Shown: positions 1 to 9,339, counted from the stretch's first letter. The stretch is DNA of 64,000 bases from Aerosticca soli (GCF_003967035.1 NZ_AP018560.1:1821001-1885000), one strand, 5' to 3'. Translations and numbers: made by a program. Notes: generated by a model from the letters alone, not told the origin.

Positions 1-1801
1 GATTAACGCGGAAGCCGTACATCAACGAGAACTGATCGGTGACCTGCCAGGTGTCCTGCAGGAAGCCGCTGTAGCGACGCATGCGCCATTTGGCTGCCAC
101 GTCGTCCAGCGTATAACCTTGTGCCGGCTGGTAGAGATCGTATTGGTAATAGATGCCCCGAGCGAAATTGTCGATACCCCAGAACGTGTAGGCACCGAAT
201 TCTGTCCGGCCGAACAGGTTGTAGATTTTGTCCTGCTCGAAATCGATGCCGCCACGAACGGTATGGTCGCCAAGATAAAGCGTGGCTGCACTGAACAAAG
301 TCCAGGTCTTGGTGGCAATCGAATTGTAGTCGCTGTACTGATCCTCACCCAGATCGACGTAGGGTGGCGAACCATTCGGCTTACCAGTCACATCCTTGCC
401 CAGGTTGACGTAAACCTGCGGTTGTTGCCAGGGAACGGTACGGACCTGCGAGAAATCCTTGTAGCCGATCTTGGTTTCAGTGGAAAGCACATCGTTCCAA
501 TCGTCGAATAACTGCAGCGAGTAATTCTTGGTATCACTATTCTTGGTGTACCAGTAGCTGGTGAGACCGATGGCATTGTTACTGTTGCCCTGCACCACGG
601 GCTGGGTTTCCTTGGTGCGCTGGAAGCTCAAGGATGCGCGGTGATTGTCCGTGATGTTCCAGTCCAGCTTGGCCAGGGAACGCTTGCTTTCGAGATCGAC
701 GCCACCGCCACTGAAATCGCCGGGTTTCAAACCGAGCTTGTTGGCCGTATCGATGATGCGCTGCAGATCCCCCGGGGAGATCTTGTTCGATGTCGACGGG
801 CCATTGCCGAGATTCGGATCCAGACCATTGGCCGAATCGTTGCCCAGGCCGATGGTTTTCTGCTTTTCGTAGCTGGCGAAGAAAAACAGCTTGTCCTTGA
901 CGATGGGCCCGCCCAGGGTGACACCGCCGGTCCAGTCGCGGTCGTAGCCCTGGTAACTGCGGTTCTTATCCAGCCAACCGGCTTTACCCACCATGTCGTC
1001 AGCATTGCGATAGGCATAATAGGCAGAACCATGGAACTCATTGGTACCGCTCTTGGTCACCGCATTGACGTCCGCACCGACCGTATCGGAGGTCGTGTCG
1101 TAATTGGCGGTGGAAATATTGTATTCGGCAATCGTATCCATCGACACCGGCGAACCGATATAGGGCATGCCGTTGGAATTGAGGCCGAATGGATCACCGA
1201 CACCGACGCCGTCGACGCTGATGCGGTTGTAGCGGGTGTTCTGGCCCACGGCCGAAATGGAGCCATCGCCCCGGTCGGTGATGGCAATGCGCGGATCCAA
1301 ACGCACCACGTCCTGGATGGAGCGCCCGGGCATCGGCAGCATGCGCAGGTCACGCCCCGTGATCACGGTCGACAAACCCTTGTTGTCCGGATTGAACACC
1401 TGGGCACCGGCGGTCCCCGTGACCGTGACACCGGCGAGACTGGTGGCCGCCTGCCCCGTCCCCATGACCAGATTGATCGCCGTGTCCTGGGCCAGCTTCA
1501 GGTACACCTCGTGCTGCTCGGCCTGGCTCAGCCCGGCCTTGGACACGGTGACGTCGTAGGGGCCGCCCACGCGCAGGCCCTGTGCCGCATAGCGACCGCT
1601 GGCATCCGTGGTGGTGACCTTGGTGGTGCCCGAAGGCTCATGCACGATCTGCACCACGGCGCCGGCCACCGGCTGGCCGTTGGCATCGAGCACACGACCG
1701 CTGATCGCGGCGGAGGTTTCCTGGGCGCCGACCGGCGCTGCAGCCGCGAGCAATGCGCTGACGGCAAATGGCAGGAGTTTGGCCCGAAGTCGGTTGTTCA
1801 T
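1..1801 (-). CDS. Oar-like TonB-dependent outer-membrane receptor (N-terminal 600 residues; C-terminus beyond window)
   Basis: Reading the minus strand from the ATG at 1801 gives an uninterrupted frame to the window edge. It starts with a signal peptide (MNNRLRAKLLPF... cleaved near GAQ|ET, residue 27). A carboxypeptidase-regulatory-like beta-sandwich follows (ISGRVLDANGQPVAGA, about residues 34-115), then a TonB plug with VITGRDLRMLPMPGRSIQDV and NRISVDGVG, and then barrel strands. This order is that of Oar-type receptors, which import large substrates across the outer membrane using TonB-ExbBD energy. A ribosome-binding site AAGGGGAC precedes the start. The substrate cannot be told from sequence. 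The neighbour on the same strand, at 2015, is unrelated. Family assignment is strong; the gene is partial only because of the window edge. Confidence 0.9.
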   Translation of the reverse strand, partial: MNNRLRAKLLPFAVSALLAAAAPVGAQETSAAISGRVLDANGQPVAGAVVQIVHEPSGTTKVTTTDASGRYAAQGLRVGGPYDVTVSKAGLSQAEQHEVYLKLAQDTAINLVMGTGQAATSLAGVTVTGTAGAQVFNPDNKGLSTVITGRDLRMLPMPGRSIQDVVRLDPRIAITDRGDGSISAVGQNTRYNRISVDGVGVGDPFGLNSNGMPYIGSPVSMDTIAEYNISTANYDTTSDTVGADVNAVTKSGTNEFHGSAYYAYRNADDMVGKAGWLDKNRSYQGYDRDWTGGVTLGGPIVKDKLFFFASYEKQKTIGLGNDSANGLDPNLGNGPSTSNKISPGDLQRIIDTANKLGLKPGDFSGGGVDLESKRSLAKLDWNITDNHRASLSFQRTKETQPVVQGNSNNAIGLTSYWYTKNSDTKNYSLQLFDDWNDVLSTETKIGYKDFSQVRTVPWQQPQVYVNLGKDVTGKPNGSPPYVDLGEDQYSDYNSIATKTWTLFSAATLYLGDHTVRGGIDFEQDKIYNLFGRTEFGAYTFWGIDNFARGIYYQYDLYQPAQGYTLDDVAAKWRMRRYSGFLQDTWQVTDQFSLMYGFRVN

Positions 1802-1951
1802 CTCAAATGTCCCCTTGAAGAAGCCTGTAAGGCATCAGCCCACGAAAAGACGAACCCACCCGCCTGGCGGGTGTCGTCTGCAGCTCTGCATCCCCGGTGT
1901 GAGGCTGGCAGCCACCGCGTGACCGCCGCATCGCTTGTTAAAAAAGCTTAA

Positions 1952-1966
1952 TGTCATTGTATGACA
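1952..1966. promoter_or_regulatory. Inverted repeat TGTCAT-TGT-ATGACA upstream of the Oar-like receptor
   Basis: A perfect 6-bp inverted repeat with a 3-bp spacer lies about 150 bp upstream of the receptor start, inside the otherwise AT-richer part of a 213-bp intergenic region. Read on the minus strand it contains TTGTCA, a fair -35 hexamer, so it could be an operator overlapping the receptor promoter. No regulator is identified; function is inferred from symmetry and position only. Confidence 0.35.
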
Positions 1967-2014
1967 ATTTCATAACTTTTCGTGCACGAGCCGGCATGGG
2001 TGCCCGACCTGCTT

Positions 2015-3748
2015 TCAGGCCGACTTGGGTTCACTGCCCTGCAGATAGCGCTGGCGCATGGCCGGCCGGACATGGGCAAGGTCGATCATCACCAGGCCGT
2101 CCACACAGCCTGAGAATGCGGGATCTTCGCCGAAGTCGAGAAAGCGCACGCCCTGGGGTTCGACCAGGTCCACGTAGCGTCGATAGAGCACCGGAAGGCT
2201 GGCGCCCAGCGCATCGAGATGATGGCGCAGGCGGTTCAAGCCACGCTTGCAATCGAGCCCACCCAGATGGGCCTCGACCTGGCTCAGTGTCACCGCCGGC
2301 ACCACGAAGGGCCGTCGCGCCGCGGCCAGCCCGGGCTTGCCGAAGTAATGCCGGTGCGCGGCCACGATCCACTCGCGCGCCTCGCGCGGCAGGCTAGCCG
2401 ACAAACTCACCGGACCGAACAGATAACGCACATGGGGCCTGCGCGCGAGATACAGCCCGATGCCCTGCCACAGCTGGTCGAGCGCCCGCGAGCGCCAATA
2501 GGCTTGCGCGATGAAGCTGCGTCCGAGCTCGACGCCCTGCGCGAGCGTGGGCACGAACGCCGGCGCGTAGTTGAACAGACTGGCCGTATAGAGCCCGGTC
2601 ACGCCGTGTCCTAAAAGGATCCGGCGCGCATCCCCAAGACGGTAGGCGCCGACGATGCGCACCGCGGCGGGATCCCACAACACGAGATGCTCGTAATAGG
2701 CATCGCAGGCATCGATATCCCGCCGCCGGCCGGTACCCTCGCCCACCTGGCGGAAGGTCAGCTCGCGCAGGCGACCGAGCTCGCGTATCAGCGCGCCATC
2801 CGCGGCGCCCGGCAGCAGGAAGATCTGCTTGCCGTCGGCAAGGTCGGCCAGCTTCTCGCCATGGGCCAACAAATCGCCAGCCACCCGCGCGGCAGACTCC
2901 GGATGCGCCAGCGCGGTCTGACCCTCGAAGAGCGGTCGGCGATGCCCGCCGATGCGGTAGACGTGCCGGCGCATCAGGTTGGCGGCACGGCGCGGCGAGC
3001 CGCCACTGCGCCGCTCCAACTCCTCGGCGGCGACGAGCGCGCCGACCCGCAAGGTCAAGCAACGGCAGGATGGCGAGGCCGCCTCGCGCGGCAGCATCGC
3101 CGTACCGAGCGGACGCGCCAGCAGCGAAAGTCCGTAGAAGGCCAGGGAATTGCGCGCCACGACATGCACCGGCAGGACCGGAATCCGCTTGCGCAAGGCA
3201 AGACGGGCAAAGCCTTCGGCCCAACGCCCGTCGCGCACGCCCGTGCCGCGCACGCGCGAGACCTCGCCGGCGGGGAAGATCACCACCGCCTCCCCGCGCG
3301 CGAAGGCACGGTAGACGCCACGCAACGAAGAAGCCGCGCCGCCGAAGACGTTCACCGGCAGCAGCAGCGGCTGCAAGGGCTTCATGGCACCGAGCCAGTC
3401 GTTGGCGAGGATGCGCACGTCCTCGCGTACCGAACCCACCAGTTGCAGCACGGCCAAGGCATCGACCATGCCCAGCGGATGGTTGGCCACCACCAGCAAG
3501 GGGCCTTCGGCGGGGATGTGCTCGCGTTCGCGCAGGTCGACCCGGTAGCCGACGCCAAGTCCCTCCAGTGCATGATCGACGAAGGCCAGCCCCGCGCAGG
3601 GGCCCGCGCGGGTCAGGGCGGCATTGAATCCCCGCTCATCGGCCAGGCGGCTCAACACGCTGGCCAGCGGGCGGCGGATCACCGGCCGGCTGGCCAGCCA
3701 TGGCAGACGTTCGGCGAGGGTTTGCTCGACACTCAGCATGGCGCGCAC
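2015..3748 (-). CDS. Bifunctional PlsC-GNAT acyltransferase, OlsF-like (possible ornithine lipid synthase)
   Basis: A 577-residue two-domain protein. The N-terminal half carries a PlsC-type acyltransferase with the His/Asp motif NHPLGMVD (about residues 89-96) and the substrate motif FPAGEVSR. The C-terminal half (about residues 270-520) is a hemolysin-like acyl-homoserine-lactone-synthase-fold GNAT domain (FRQVGEGTGRR, YRLGDARRI, YLFGPVSLS). This order matches OlsF, where the C-terminal part N-acylates ornithine and the N-terminal part O-acylates the lyso-lipid at the inner membrane. It is also how many 'lysophospholipid acyltransferase family' proteins are annotated. The domain calls are firm; ornithine lipid synthesis is inferred from architecture. 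It stands alone on the minus strand with no other lipid gene beside it. Confidence 0.7.
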   Translation of the reverse strand: MRAMLSVEQTLAERLPWLASRPVIRRPLASVLSRLADERGFNAALTRAGPCAGLAFVDHALEGLGVGYRVDLREREHIPAEGPLLVVANHPLGMVDALAVLQLVGSVREDVRILANDWLGAMKPLQPLLLPVNVFGGAASSLRGVYRAFARGEAVVIFPAGEVSRVRGTGVRDGRWAEGFARLALRKRIPVLPVHVVARNSLAFYGLSLLARPLGTAMLPREAASPSCRCLTLRVGALVAAEELERRSGGSPRRAANLMRRHVYRIGGHRRPLFEGQTALAHPESAARVAGDLLAHGEKLADLADGKQIFLLPGAADGALIRELGRLRELTFRQVGEGTGRRRDIDACDAYYEHLVLWDPAAVRIVGAYRLGDARRILLGHGVTGLYTASLFNYAPAFVPTLAQGVELGRSFIAQAYWRSRALDQLWQGIGLYLARRPHVRYLFGPVSLSASLPREAREWIVAAHRHYFGKPGLAAARRPFVVPAVTLSQVEAHLGGLDCKRGLNRLRHHLDALGASLPVLYRRYVDLVEPQGVRFLDFGEDPAFSGCVDGLVMIDLAHVRPAMRQRYLQGSEPKSA

Positions 3749-3811
3749 TCCGCAAGTGGGGTGCCGCCCATGCTGGACGGGAAAGATGACAGCGCGGGGA
3801 CGCGCGGCGGG

Positions 3812-4417
3812 TCAGCTGGCGCGCAGGTAGGCGGTGACGCCGCCCATGAACATCTGCACCGAGAGCGCGATCAGCAGCATGCCCATCACCCGCTCCAGTG
3901 CCGTGAGCACGCTCTCGCCCAGCCAGCGGAAAAGGTAGGTGGCACTGAGCAGGATGGCGGCGGTCGCCAGCCAGGCCAGCAGCAGGGCGGTCGCCCAGTC
4001 GGCGGTCCGCCCGGGGGCGGTATTGGTGAGCAGCAGCAGGGCCGACATCGCCGAGGGCCCGGCCACGCCCGGGATCGCCATCGGCACGATGAAGGGCTCG
4101 CCCTGCCCGGGCTTGCCGAAAATGCCGCCGTCGGGCGTCGGGAAGACCATGCGGATGCCGATCAGGAACAACACGATGCCGCCGGCGATGCTGATCGATT
4201 CCTGCCGCAACTGCAGCAGTTCGAGCAGATGCCGCCCGCCGATCAGGAACCCCATCAACACCGCCAGCGCGATCAGCAGTTCGCGGATCAGCACCACGCG
4301 CCGGCGCTTGGGCGGCACGTCCTTGAGCAGGCTGAGAAACAGCGGCACGTTGCCGAGCGGATCCATGATCAGGAACAACAGGATGCCCGCCGAGAGCGTG
4401 GTCATCTGGGTTTCCAT
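3812..4417 (-). CDS. MarC family integral membrane protein
   Basis: 201 residues, the usual MarC/YhgN length, with six predicted hydrophobic helices. Typical family stretches are FLIMDPLGNVPLFLSLLK near the N-terminus (residues 14-31) and GVAGPSAMSALLLL in the second half. MarC proteins are inner-membrane proteins of uncertain role; the original link to multiple antibiotic resistance was not upheld, and amino-acid-related or NAAT transport is suggested for some members. It lies 63 bp downstream of the acyltransferase start region and 21 bp after the SDR gene on the same strand, so it may be co-transcribed with the SDR and glutaredoxin genes upstream of it. Confidence 0.85.
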   Translation of the reverse strand: METQMTTLSAGILLFLIMDPLGNVPLFLSLLKDVPPKRRRVVLIRELLIALAVLMGFLIGGRHLLELLQLRQESISIAGGIVLFLIGIRMVFPTPDGGIFGKPGQGEPFIVPMAIPGVAGPSAMSALLLLTNTAPGRTADWATALLLAWLATAAILLSATYLFRWLGESVLTALERVMGMLLIALSVQMFMGGVTAYLRAS

Positions 4418-4438
4418 CGCTTCCCCTACAAGGCCCGG

Positions 4439-5209
4439 TCAGGCCGATTGGCGCAGATCCAGCAAGGCGCCGCGGGCGGCGGCACCCGCTGGCGCGAGCA
4501 GATGGACGACCGCCGGCGCGGCCACCGCCGGCAACGGCAGACGCGCGCTGTTCTCGCCGAAATAGGCCTCGCGCCGCAGCGCTGTGCGCATCGGCGGCGG
4601 CAGCAACGCATGCGCGCGTACCGGACCGCGCTCGGTTTCCTGGTGCAGGATCTCGACGTAGCGCTCCAGCGCCGCCTTGGCCACGCCATAGGCGCCCCAG
4701 TGCGCACGGTTGACCAGCGAGGGATCATCCAGGATGACCACCACCGCGCTGTCGTCCGCCCGGCCGAGCAAGGGCAGGCAGGCCTGGGTCAGCGCGAACG
4801 GCGCCGAGACGTTGACGTGCAGGGTGCGCAGCCACGCATCGGGCTGATGGACCGCAAGCGGCGTGAGTCCGGCGAAGCTCGCCGCGGCGTGGACGATGCC
4901 GTCCAGGCGACCGAAGTCGCGCTCGAGACCTTCGGCGAGCGCCTCATAGTCGCGCGGCGTGGCCGTTTCCAGATCGAGCGGGTGGATGACCGGTTCGGCC
5001 AGCCCTTCGCCGATCATGGCATCGTAGAGCTGCTCCAGCGCACGCCGGCGCCGACCGCTGATGACCACCGTGGCACCGGCCGCGGCCGCCGCCCGCGACA
5101 CCGCGGCGCCGAGTCCGCCATAGGCTCCGGTGACCAGCACCACACGACCGGCGAGGGTATCGGCGTCGGCCTGCCACTGCCCCGACCAGGGAACGCGCGG
5201 CAGACTCAT
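4439..5209 (-). CDS. Short-chain dehydrogenase/reductase (YciK-like)
   Basis: 256 residues starting MSLPRVPW. The NAD(P)-binding motif TGAYGGLG is at about residues 27-34, HAAASFAG takes the place of the NNAG element, and the catalytic pair appears as YGVAK. This size and the C-terminal pattern resemble YciK-type SDR proteins, whose substrate is unknown. The ATG at 5209 was chosen because it overlaps the TGA of grxD by four bases (ATGA), a sign of translational coupling; the same frame stays open 80 codons further upstream but those codons have no SDR similarity. The substrate cannot be inferred. Confidence 0.82.
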   Translation of the reverse strand: MSLPRVPWSGQWQADADTLAGRVVLVTGAYGGLGAAVSRAAAAAGATVVISGRRRRALEQLYDAMIGEGLAEPVIHPLDLETATPRDYEALAEGLERDFGRLDGIVHAAASFAGLTPLAVHQPDAWLRTLHVNVSAPFALTQACLPLLGRADDSAVVVILDDPSLVNRAHWGAYGVAKAALERYVEILHQETERGPVRAHALLPPPMRTALRREAYFGENSARLPLPAVAAPAVVHLLAPAGAAARGALLDLRQSA

Positions 5210-5532
5210 GCCGAGGCGGTCCCGGCGACGTCCGCAGCCATGCGCGCCAGTTCCCCGGCGGCGGCCAGATCCTCGATGATGTCGCAGCCGCCGATCAGCT
5301 CGCCGTGGATGAAGAGCTGGGGAAAGGTAGGCCAGTTGGCAAAGCGCGGCAGCGCCGCGCGCACTTCGGGATCGGCCAGCACGTTCACGGCATGGAACTG
5401 CATGCCGGCAGCCTCGAGCGCCTTCACCGCACGCGCCGAAAACCCGCACATCGGAAACCGGGGCGTGCCTTTCATGAAGAGCACCACCGGATGATCGGCG
5501 AGCAGCGCCTTGATCCTGTCGTTGACGTCCAT
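5206..5532 (-). CDS. grxD: Monothiol glutaredoxin Grx4
   Basis: 108 residues with the monothiol active-site motif CGFS at residues 29-32, preceded by MKGTP and followed by WPTFPQLFIHGELIGG. These bind glutathione and a bridging [2Fe-2S] cluster in the CGFS glutaredoxins. The protein moves and stores Fe-S clusters in the cytoplasm. The ATG at 5532 (MDVNDRIK) fits the family N-terminus; a GTG six codons upstream is possible. It diverges from sodB across a 109-bp gap and overlaps the following SDR gene by four bases. Pairing of an Fe-S carrier with iron superoxide dismutase suggests shared oxidative or iron stress control, but no regulator site is obvious. Confidence 0.93.
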   Translation of the reverse strand: MDVNDRIKALLADHPVVLFMKGTPRFPMCGFSARAVKALEAAGMQFHAVNVLADPEVRAALPRFANWPTFPQLFIHGELIGGCDIIEDLAAAGELARMAADVAGTASA

Positions 5533-5641
5533 AAACCTGGAATTGACCACTAGAATGCGTACCAGGCGCTAGTGTATCAGCGGTGCCCCGGCCGACCGGC
5601 CGTGGCAGGAATCATCTCTTTCCACCGAACAGGAGCGAATC

Positions 5642-6220
5642 ATGGCGTTCGAACTTCCCCCGCTGCCTTACGAGAAGAATGCGCTCGAGCCGCACATCTC
5701 CGCCGAGACGCTGGAATACCACTACGGCAAGCACCACCAGACCTACGTCACCACGCTCAACAAGCTGATCGAGGGCACCGAGTTTTCCTCCATGCCGCTC
5801 GAGGAGATCATCAAGAAATCCTCAGGGCCGCTGTTCAACAACGCCGCCCAGGTGTGGAACCACACCTTCTACTGGCATTGCCTGAGCCCCAAGGGCGGCG
5901 GCGCGCCGAGCGGCAAGCTCGCCGACGGCATCAACCAGGCGTTCGGTTCCTTCGACAAGTTCAAGGAGGAGTTCTCCAAGTCGGCCGTGGCGAACTTTGG
6001 CTCCGGCTGGACCTGGCTGGTGCAGCGGCCCGATGGCACGCTCGCCATCGTCAACACCTCCAACGCGGCCACGCCGATCACCGGCAGCGACAAGCCCCTG
6101 CTGACCTGCGACGTGTGGGAGCACGCCTATTACATCGACTACCGCAACGCGCGGGCCAAGTACGTCGAGTCGTTCTGGAATCTGGTCAACTGGGAATTTG
6201 CCGCCTCCAAACTCGCCTGA
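5642..6220 (+). CDS. sodB: Iron superoxide dismutase
   Basis: 192 residues, the normal length of FeSOD. It disproportionates superoxide in the cytoplasm. Metal ligands sit at the E. coli-like positions H27, H74, D157 and H161 ([20 protein letters not shown]), and Q70 in the active site is the residue expected of the iron rather than the manganese enzyme. A ribosome-binding site CAGGAG lies seven bases before the ATG. It is monocistronic: an intrinsic terminator follows directly and grxD diverges upstream. Confidence 0.97.
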   Translation: MAFELPPLPYEKNALEPHISAETLEYHYGKHHQTYVTTLNKLIEGTEFSSMPLEEIIKKSSGPLFNNAAQVWNHTFYWHCLSPKGGGAPSGKLADGINQAFGSFDKFKEEFSKSAVANFGSGWTWLVQRPDGTLAIVNTSNAATPITGSDKPLLTCDVWEHAYYIDYRNARAKYVESFWNLVNWEFAASKLA

Positions 6221-6245
6221 GTCTGCGCGCACCCCCCTTCGATCC

Positions 6246-6280
6246 ACGCCCCGGCTGTCACGCCGGGGCGTTGTTTTTTG
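6246..6280 (+). terminator. Intrinsic terminator of sodB
   Basis: A 9-bp perfect stem (ACGCCCCGG / CCGGGGCGT) with an 8-base loop is followed by TGTTTTTT, 26 bp after the sodB stop. This is a textbook Rho-independent terminator. Confidence 0.85.
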
Positions 6281-6418
6281 AAGCGCCGCCATCGCCAGAG
6301 CGGTCACCCGAGGCGATGCGCCCGTTGCGCGCAAGTCCACGATTTGGCCGCTGAAACTGTCGTAAGCTTGGCCGGCCAACACCGCCGACAGGGGCGGGAT
6401 TTTGCCGGGGGAACGCGC

Positions 6419-7687
6419 ATGGCCACCGCTACCGCAGCCGCAAAAAACGCCCGCACGCTGGGCGCCCAACGCGCCGAAGTCAGCCAGCTGACGCTGTACG
6501 ACTGGGTGGCGCTTGACAAGCGCGGCAAGCGCATGAAGGGCGAAATGGCGGCGAAGAATGCCTCGCTGGTCAAGGCCGAGCTGCGCCGACAGGGCATGAA
6601 CCCGCAAAGCGTGCGCGAACGCGGCAAGCCGCTCTTCGGCGCCGCCGGCAGTTCGGTCAAGCCGCGCGACGTGGCCATCTTCAGCCGCCAGATCGCCACC
6701 ATGATGGCCTCCGGCATCCCGATGGTGCAGGCCTTCGACATCATCGCCGGCGGGCAGAGGAACGTCCGCTTCAAGAACATGCTCACCGACGTGAAGCAGG
6801 CGATCGAGGGCGGCTCCTCGCTGCACGAAGCGCTCGCACGCTACCCGGTGCAGTTCGACGAGCTCTATCGCAACCTGGTGCGCGCCGGCGAATCGGCGGG
6901 CGTGCTGGATACCGTGCTCGACACCGTCGCCACCTACAAAGAAAAAATGGAGGCGATCAAGAGCAAGATCAAAAAAGCCCTGTTCTATCCGACCATGGTG
7001 CTGGCGGTGGCGCTGCTGGTCAGCATGATCATGCTCTTGTTCGTGGTGCCGGTGTTCGCGCAGACCTTCCGCGACGCCGGCGCGGAGCTGCCGGCGCCCA
7101 CGCAGGTCGTCATCTCGGCCTCGGAGTTCATGAAAAGCTACTGGTGGGTGGTGATCGGCGGCATCGTCGGCAGCATCGTCGCGGCGGTGATGGCCAAAAA
7201 GCGCTCGCCGGCCTTCGCCCATGCGCTGGACCGGCTGTCCCTGCGCCTGCCGGTGATCGGCAACATCCTGCGCCAGTCGGCGATCGCCCGCTTCGCGCGC
7301 ACTCTCGGTGTCACCTTCCGCGCCGGCGTGCCGCTGGTGGAGGCCATGGACGCGGTGGCCGGCGCCACCGGCAGCGTGGTCTACGGGGATGCGGTCAGGC
7401 AGATGCGCGACGACATCGCCGTCGGTCACCAGTTGCAGCTGGCGATGCGTCAGACCGGCCTGTTTCCGAACATGGTGGTGCAGATGACCGCGATCGGCGA
7501 GGAATCCGGCGCGCTGGACAGCATGTTGTTCAAGGTGGCCGAGTTCTATGAGGAAGAGGTCAACAACGCGGTCGACACCCTCTCCACTCTGCTCGAGCCC
7601 TTGATCATGGTGATCCTGGGCGTGCTGGTGGGCGGCATGGTGGTCTCGCTTTATCTGCCGATCTTCAAGCTGGCCGGCACGGTCTAA
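6419..7687 (+). CDS. pilC: Type IV pilus inner-membrane platform protein PilC
   Basis: 422 residues (MATATAAAKN...). There are two T2SF (GspF) domains, about residues 85-208 and 288-410, each with following membrane helices (MVLAVALLVSMIMLLFVVPV; PLIMVILGVLVGGMVVSLYL). The family stretch FSRQIATMMASGIPMVQAFD begins the first repeat. PilC is the inner-membrane platform on which the PilB/PilT ATPases act. The start at 6419 has a GGGGGAAC ribosome-binding site 5 bp upstream; the frame remains open upstream without similarity. It is followed by pilD and coaE, the common gammaproteobacterial order, but pilB and pilA are not upstream here, where sodB stands. Confidence 0.95.
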   Translation: MATATAAAKNARTLGAQRAEVSQLTLYDWVALDKRGKRMKGEMAAKNASLVKAELRRQGMNPQSVRERGKPLFGAAGSSVKPRDVAIFSRQIATMMASGIPMVQAFDIIAGGQRNVRFKNMLTDVKQAIEGGSSLHEALARYPVQFDELYRNLVRAGESAGVLDTVLDTVATYKEKMEAIKSKIKKALFYPTMVLAVALLVSMIMLLFVVPVFAQTFRDAGAELPAPTQVVISASEFMKSYWWVVIGGIVGSIVAAVMAKKRSPAFAHALDRLSLRLPVIGNILRQSAIARFARTLGVTFRAGVPLVEAMDAVAGATGSVVYGDAVRQMRDDIAVGHQLQLAMRQTGLFPNMVVQMTAIGEESGALDSMLFKVAEFYEEEVNNAVDTLSTLLEPLIMVILGVLVGGMVVSLYLPIFKLAGTV

Positions 7688-7813
7688 GAGGCGCGATTCG
7701 TCCCTGCTCGCCGCATGACTCGATGCCGCGCACACCGCGGAGCGGGTTTACCAGCCAGGCGCCGGCAGCGGCGAACCCGGGCCGTTTCTTACCTGGACGC
7801 TCACGGATAACGC

Positions 7814-8671
7814 ATGCTCGACCTCCCTTTGTGGGCGTGGCTCGTCTGCGCCGGCGTGCTCGGCCTGCTGGTGGGCAGTTTCCTCAATGTGGTGATCCTG
7901 CGCCTGCCCGCGCGCATGGAAGCGCTGTGGCGACGCGAGGCGCACGAAGCGCTCGGCCTCGACGCCGGCGAGGAACCCCTGCCGCCCGGCATCGTCCGCG
8001 AACCCTCGCACTGCCCGCACTGCGGGCATCGGTTGCGCGCCTTCGACAACATTCCGCTCTTGGGCTGGCTGAAGCTCAAGGGCCGTTGCCGCCATTGCGG
8101 TGCACGCATTTCGCTCCAGTATCCGTTGGTGGAGGCTGCGGTCGCCGTGTTGAGCGTGCTCGTCGTGGCCCGCTTAGGTCCCGGCGGGAAGGCTCTGGCG
8201 GGGCTGGTCTTCACCTGGATGCTGGTGGCGCTGACGGGGATCGACCTGCGTACCCGCTTGCTGCCCGATCAGCTCACCTATCCGCTGCTCTGGCTGGGGC
8301 TGCTGCTCTCGCTCACGGGGCTGTTCGTGCCGGCGCCGATGGCGATCCTGGGCGCCGCGCTCGGCTATCTCAGCCTGTGGAGCGTGTACTGGCTGTTCAA
8401 GCTCGCCACCGGCAAGGAAGGCATGGGCTATGGCGATTTCAAGCTGCTGGCCGCCCTCGGCGCCTGGATGGGGCCTGGGGCATTGCTGCCGGTGATCCTG
8501 CTGTCCTCGCTCATCGGCGCGCTGCTGGGCGGGGCACTGATCGTGTTCGGACGCCATCGCCGCGAGGTGCCGATCCCCTTCGGGCCGTTCCTGGCCGGTG
8601 CCGGCTGGCTCTGGCTGCTGGCCGGCGATGCGCTCTGGGGCCTCTACGCGCAGCTTGCGGGCTGGCGATGA
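7814..8671 (+). CDS. pilD: Prepilin leader peptidase / N-methyltransferase PilD
   Basis: 285 residues with about eight membrane segments. The cytoplasmic loop has the two zinc-type pairs CPHC (67-70) and CRHC (92-95). The aspartyl protease residues are D144 (TGIDLRTRLLPD) and D208 in the signature GYGDFK. The enzyme cleaves type IV prepilins (and type II secretion pseudopilins) and methylates the new N-terminus. It follows pilC by 126 bp and overlaps coaE by four bases (ATGA). Confidence 0.96.
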   Translation: MLDLPLWAWLVCAGVLGLLVGSFLNVVILRLPARMEALWRREAHEALGLDAGEEPLPPGIVREPSHCPHCGHRLRAFDNIPLLGWLKLKGRCRHCGARISLQYPLVEAAVAVLSVLVVARLGPGGKALAGLVFTWMLVALTGIDLRTRLLPDQLTYPLLWLGLLLSLTGLFVPAPMAILGAALGYLSLWSVYWLFKLATGKEGMGYGDFKLLAALGAWMGPGALLPVILLSSLIGALLGGALIVFGRHRREVPIPFGPFLAGAGWLWLLAGDALWGLYAQLAGWR

Positions 8672-9339
8672 GCACGCCGTTCGTGGTGGCCATGACCGGC
8701 GGCATCGCGGCGGGCAAGAGTGCCGTCGCGCGGCGTTTCGAGCAGCTCGGCATCCATGTGTACGATGCCGATCAGGCCGCGCGCGCCGTGGTCGCGCCGG
8801 GCACCGAAGGCCTGGCCGCCGTCATCAAGGCCTTTGGTCCGGGCGTCCTGGACGCCTCGGGTCATCTCGACCGCGCAGCCATGCGCGCACGCATCTTTGC
8901 CGACCAAGCCGCGCGCCGGCAGCTGGAGGCCATCATCCACCCGCGCGTGCGCGCATGGCTGCGCGAGCACGCGCGGGCCGACCGGGGCCCGTACTGCGTG
9001 CTGGCGATTCCGCTGCTTGCCGAAAACATCGACCATTACCGCTGGGTGGATCGCATTCTGGTGGTGGATGCGCCCGAAGCCCTGCAGCTGGAACGGCTGA
9101 TCCGTCGCGACGGCATCGACGAGGCCCTGGCCCGGCGCATGATCGAGCAGCAGGCCCACCGCCTGCATCGCCTCAAGCTTGCCCACGACGTGATCGAGAA
9201 TCACGGCGAAGAGCGCGCCCTCGACGCCCAGGTGGCTCAATTGCACCGCCGCTACCTCGAACTGGCCCAGGAAAAGCGTCGGCATGCCGACGGCGGCGAT
9301 GGGGTACATGCCGAACCCGGTTCGGCCGAACGCCCGTAA
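8668..9339 (+). CDS. coaE: Dephospho-CoA kinase
   Basis: 223 residues. The P-loop GGIAAGKS lies at residues 11-18; YDADQAAR and HPRVRAW match the CoaE substrate and lid regions. It performs the last step of coenzyme A synthesis, ATP-dependent phosphorylation of dephospho-CoA. The ATG overlaps the pilD stop by four bases. The last 20 residues (after KRRHADGG) are a non-conserved polar tail. The pilC-pilD-coaE order is conserved in many gammaproteobacteria. Confidence 0.95.
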   Translation: MSTPFVVAMTGGIAAGKSAVARRFEQLGIHVYDADQAARAVVAPGTEGLAAVIKAFGPGVLDASGHLDRAAMRARIFADQAARRQLEAIIHPRVRAWLREHARADRGPYCVLAIPLLAENIDHYRWVDRILVVDAPEALQLERLIRRDGIDEALARRMIEQQAHRLHRLKLAHDVIENHGEERALDAQVAQLHRRYLELAQEKRRHADGGDGVHAEPGSAERP

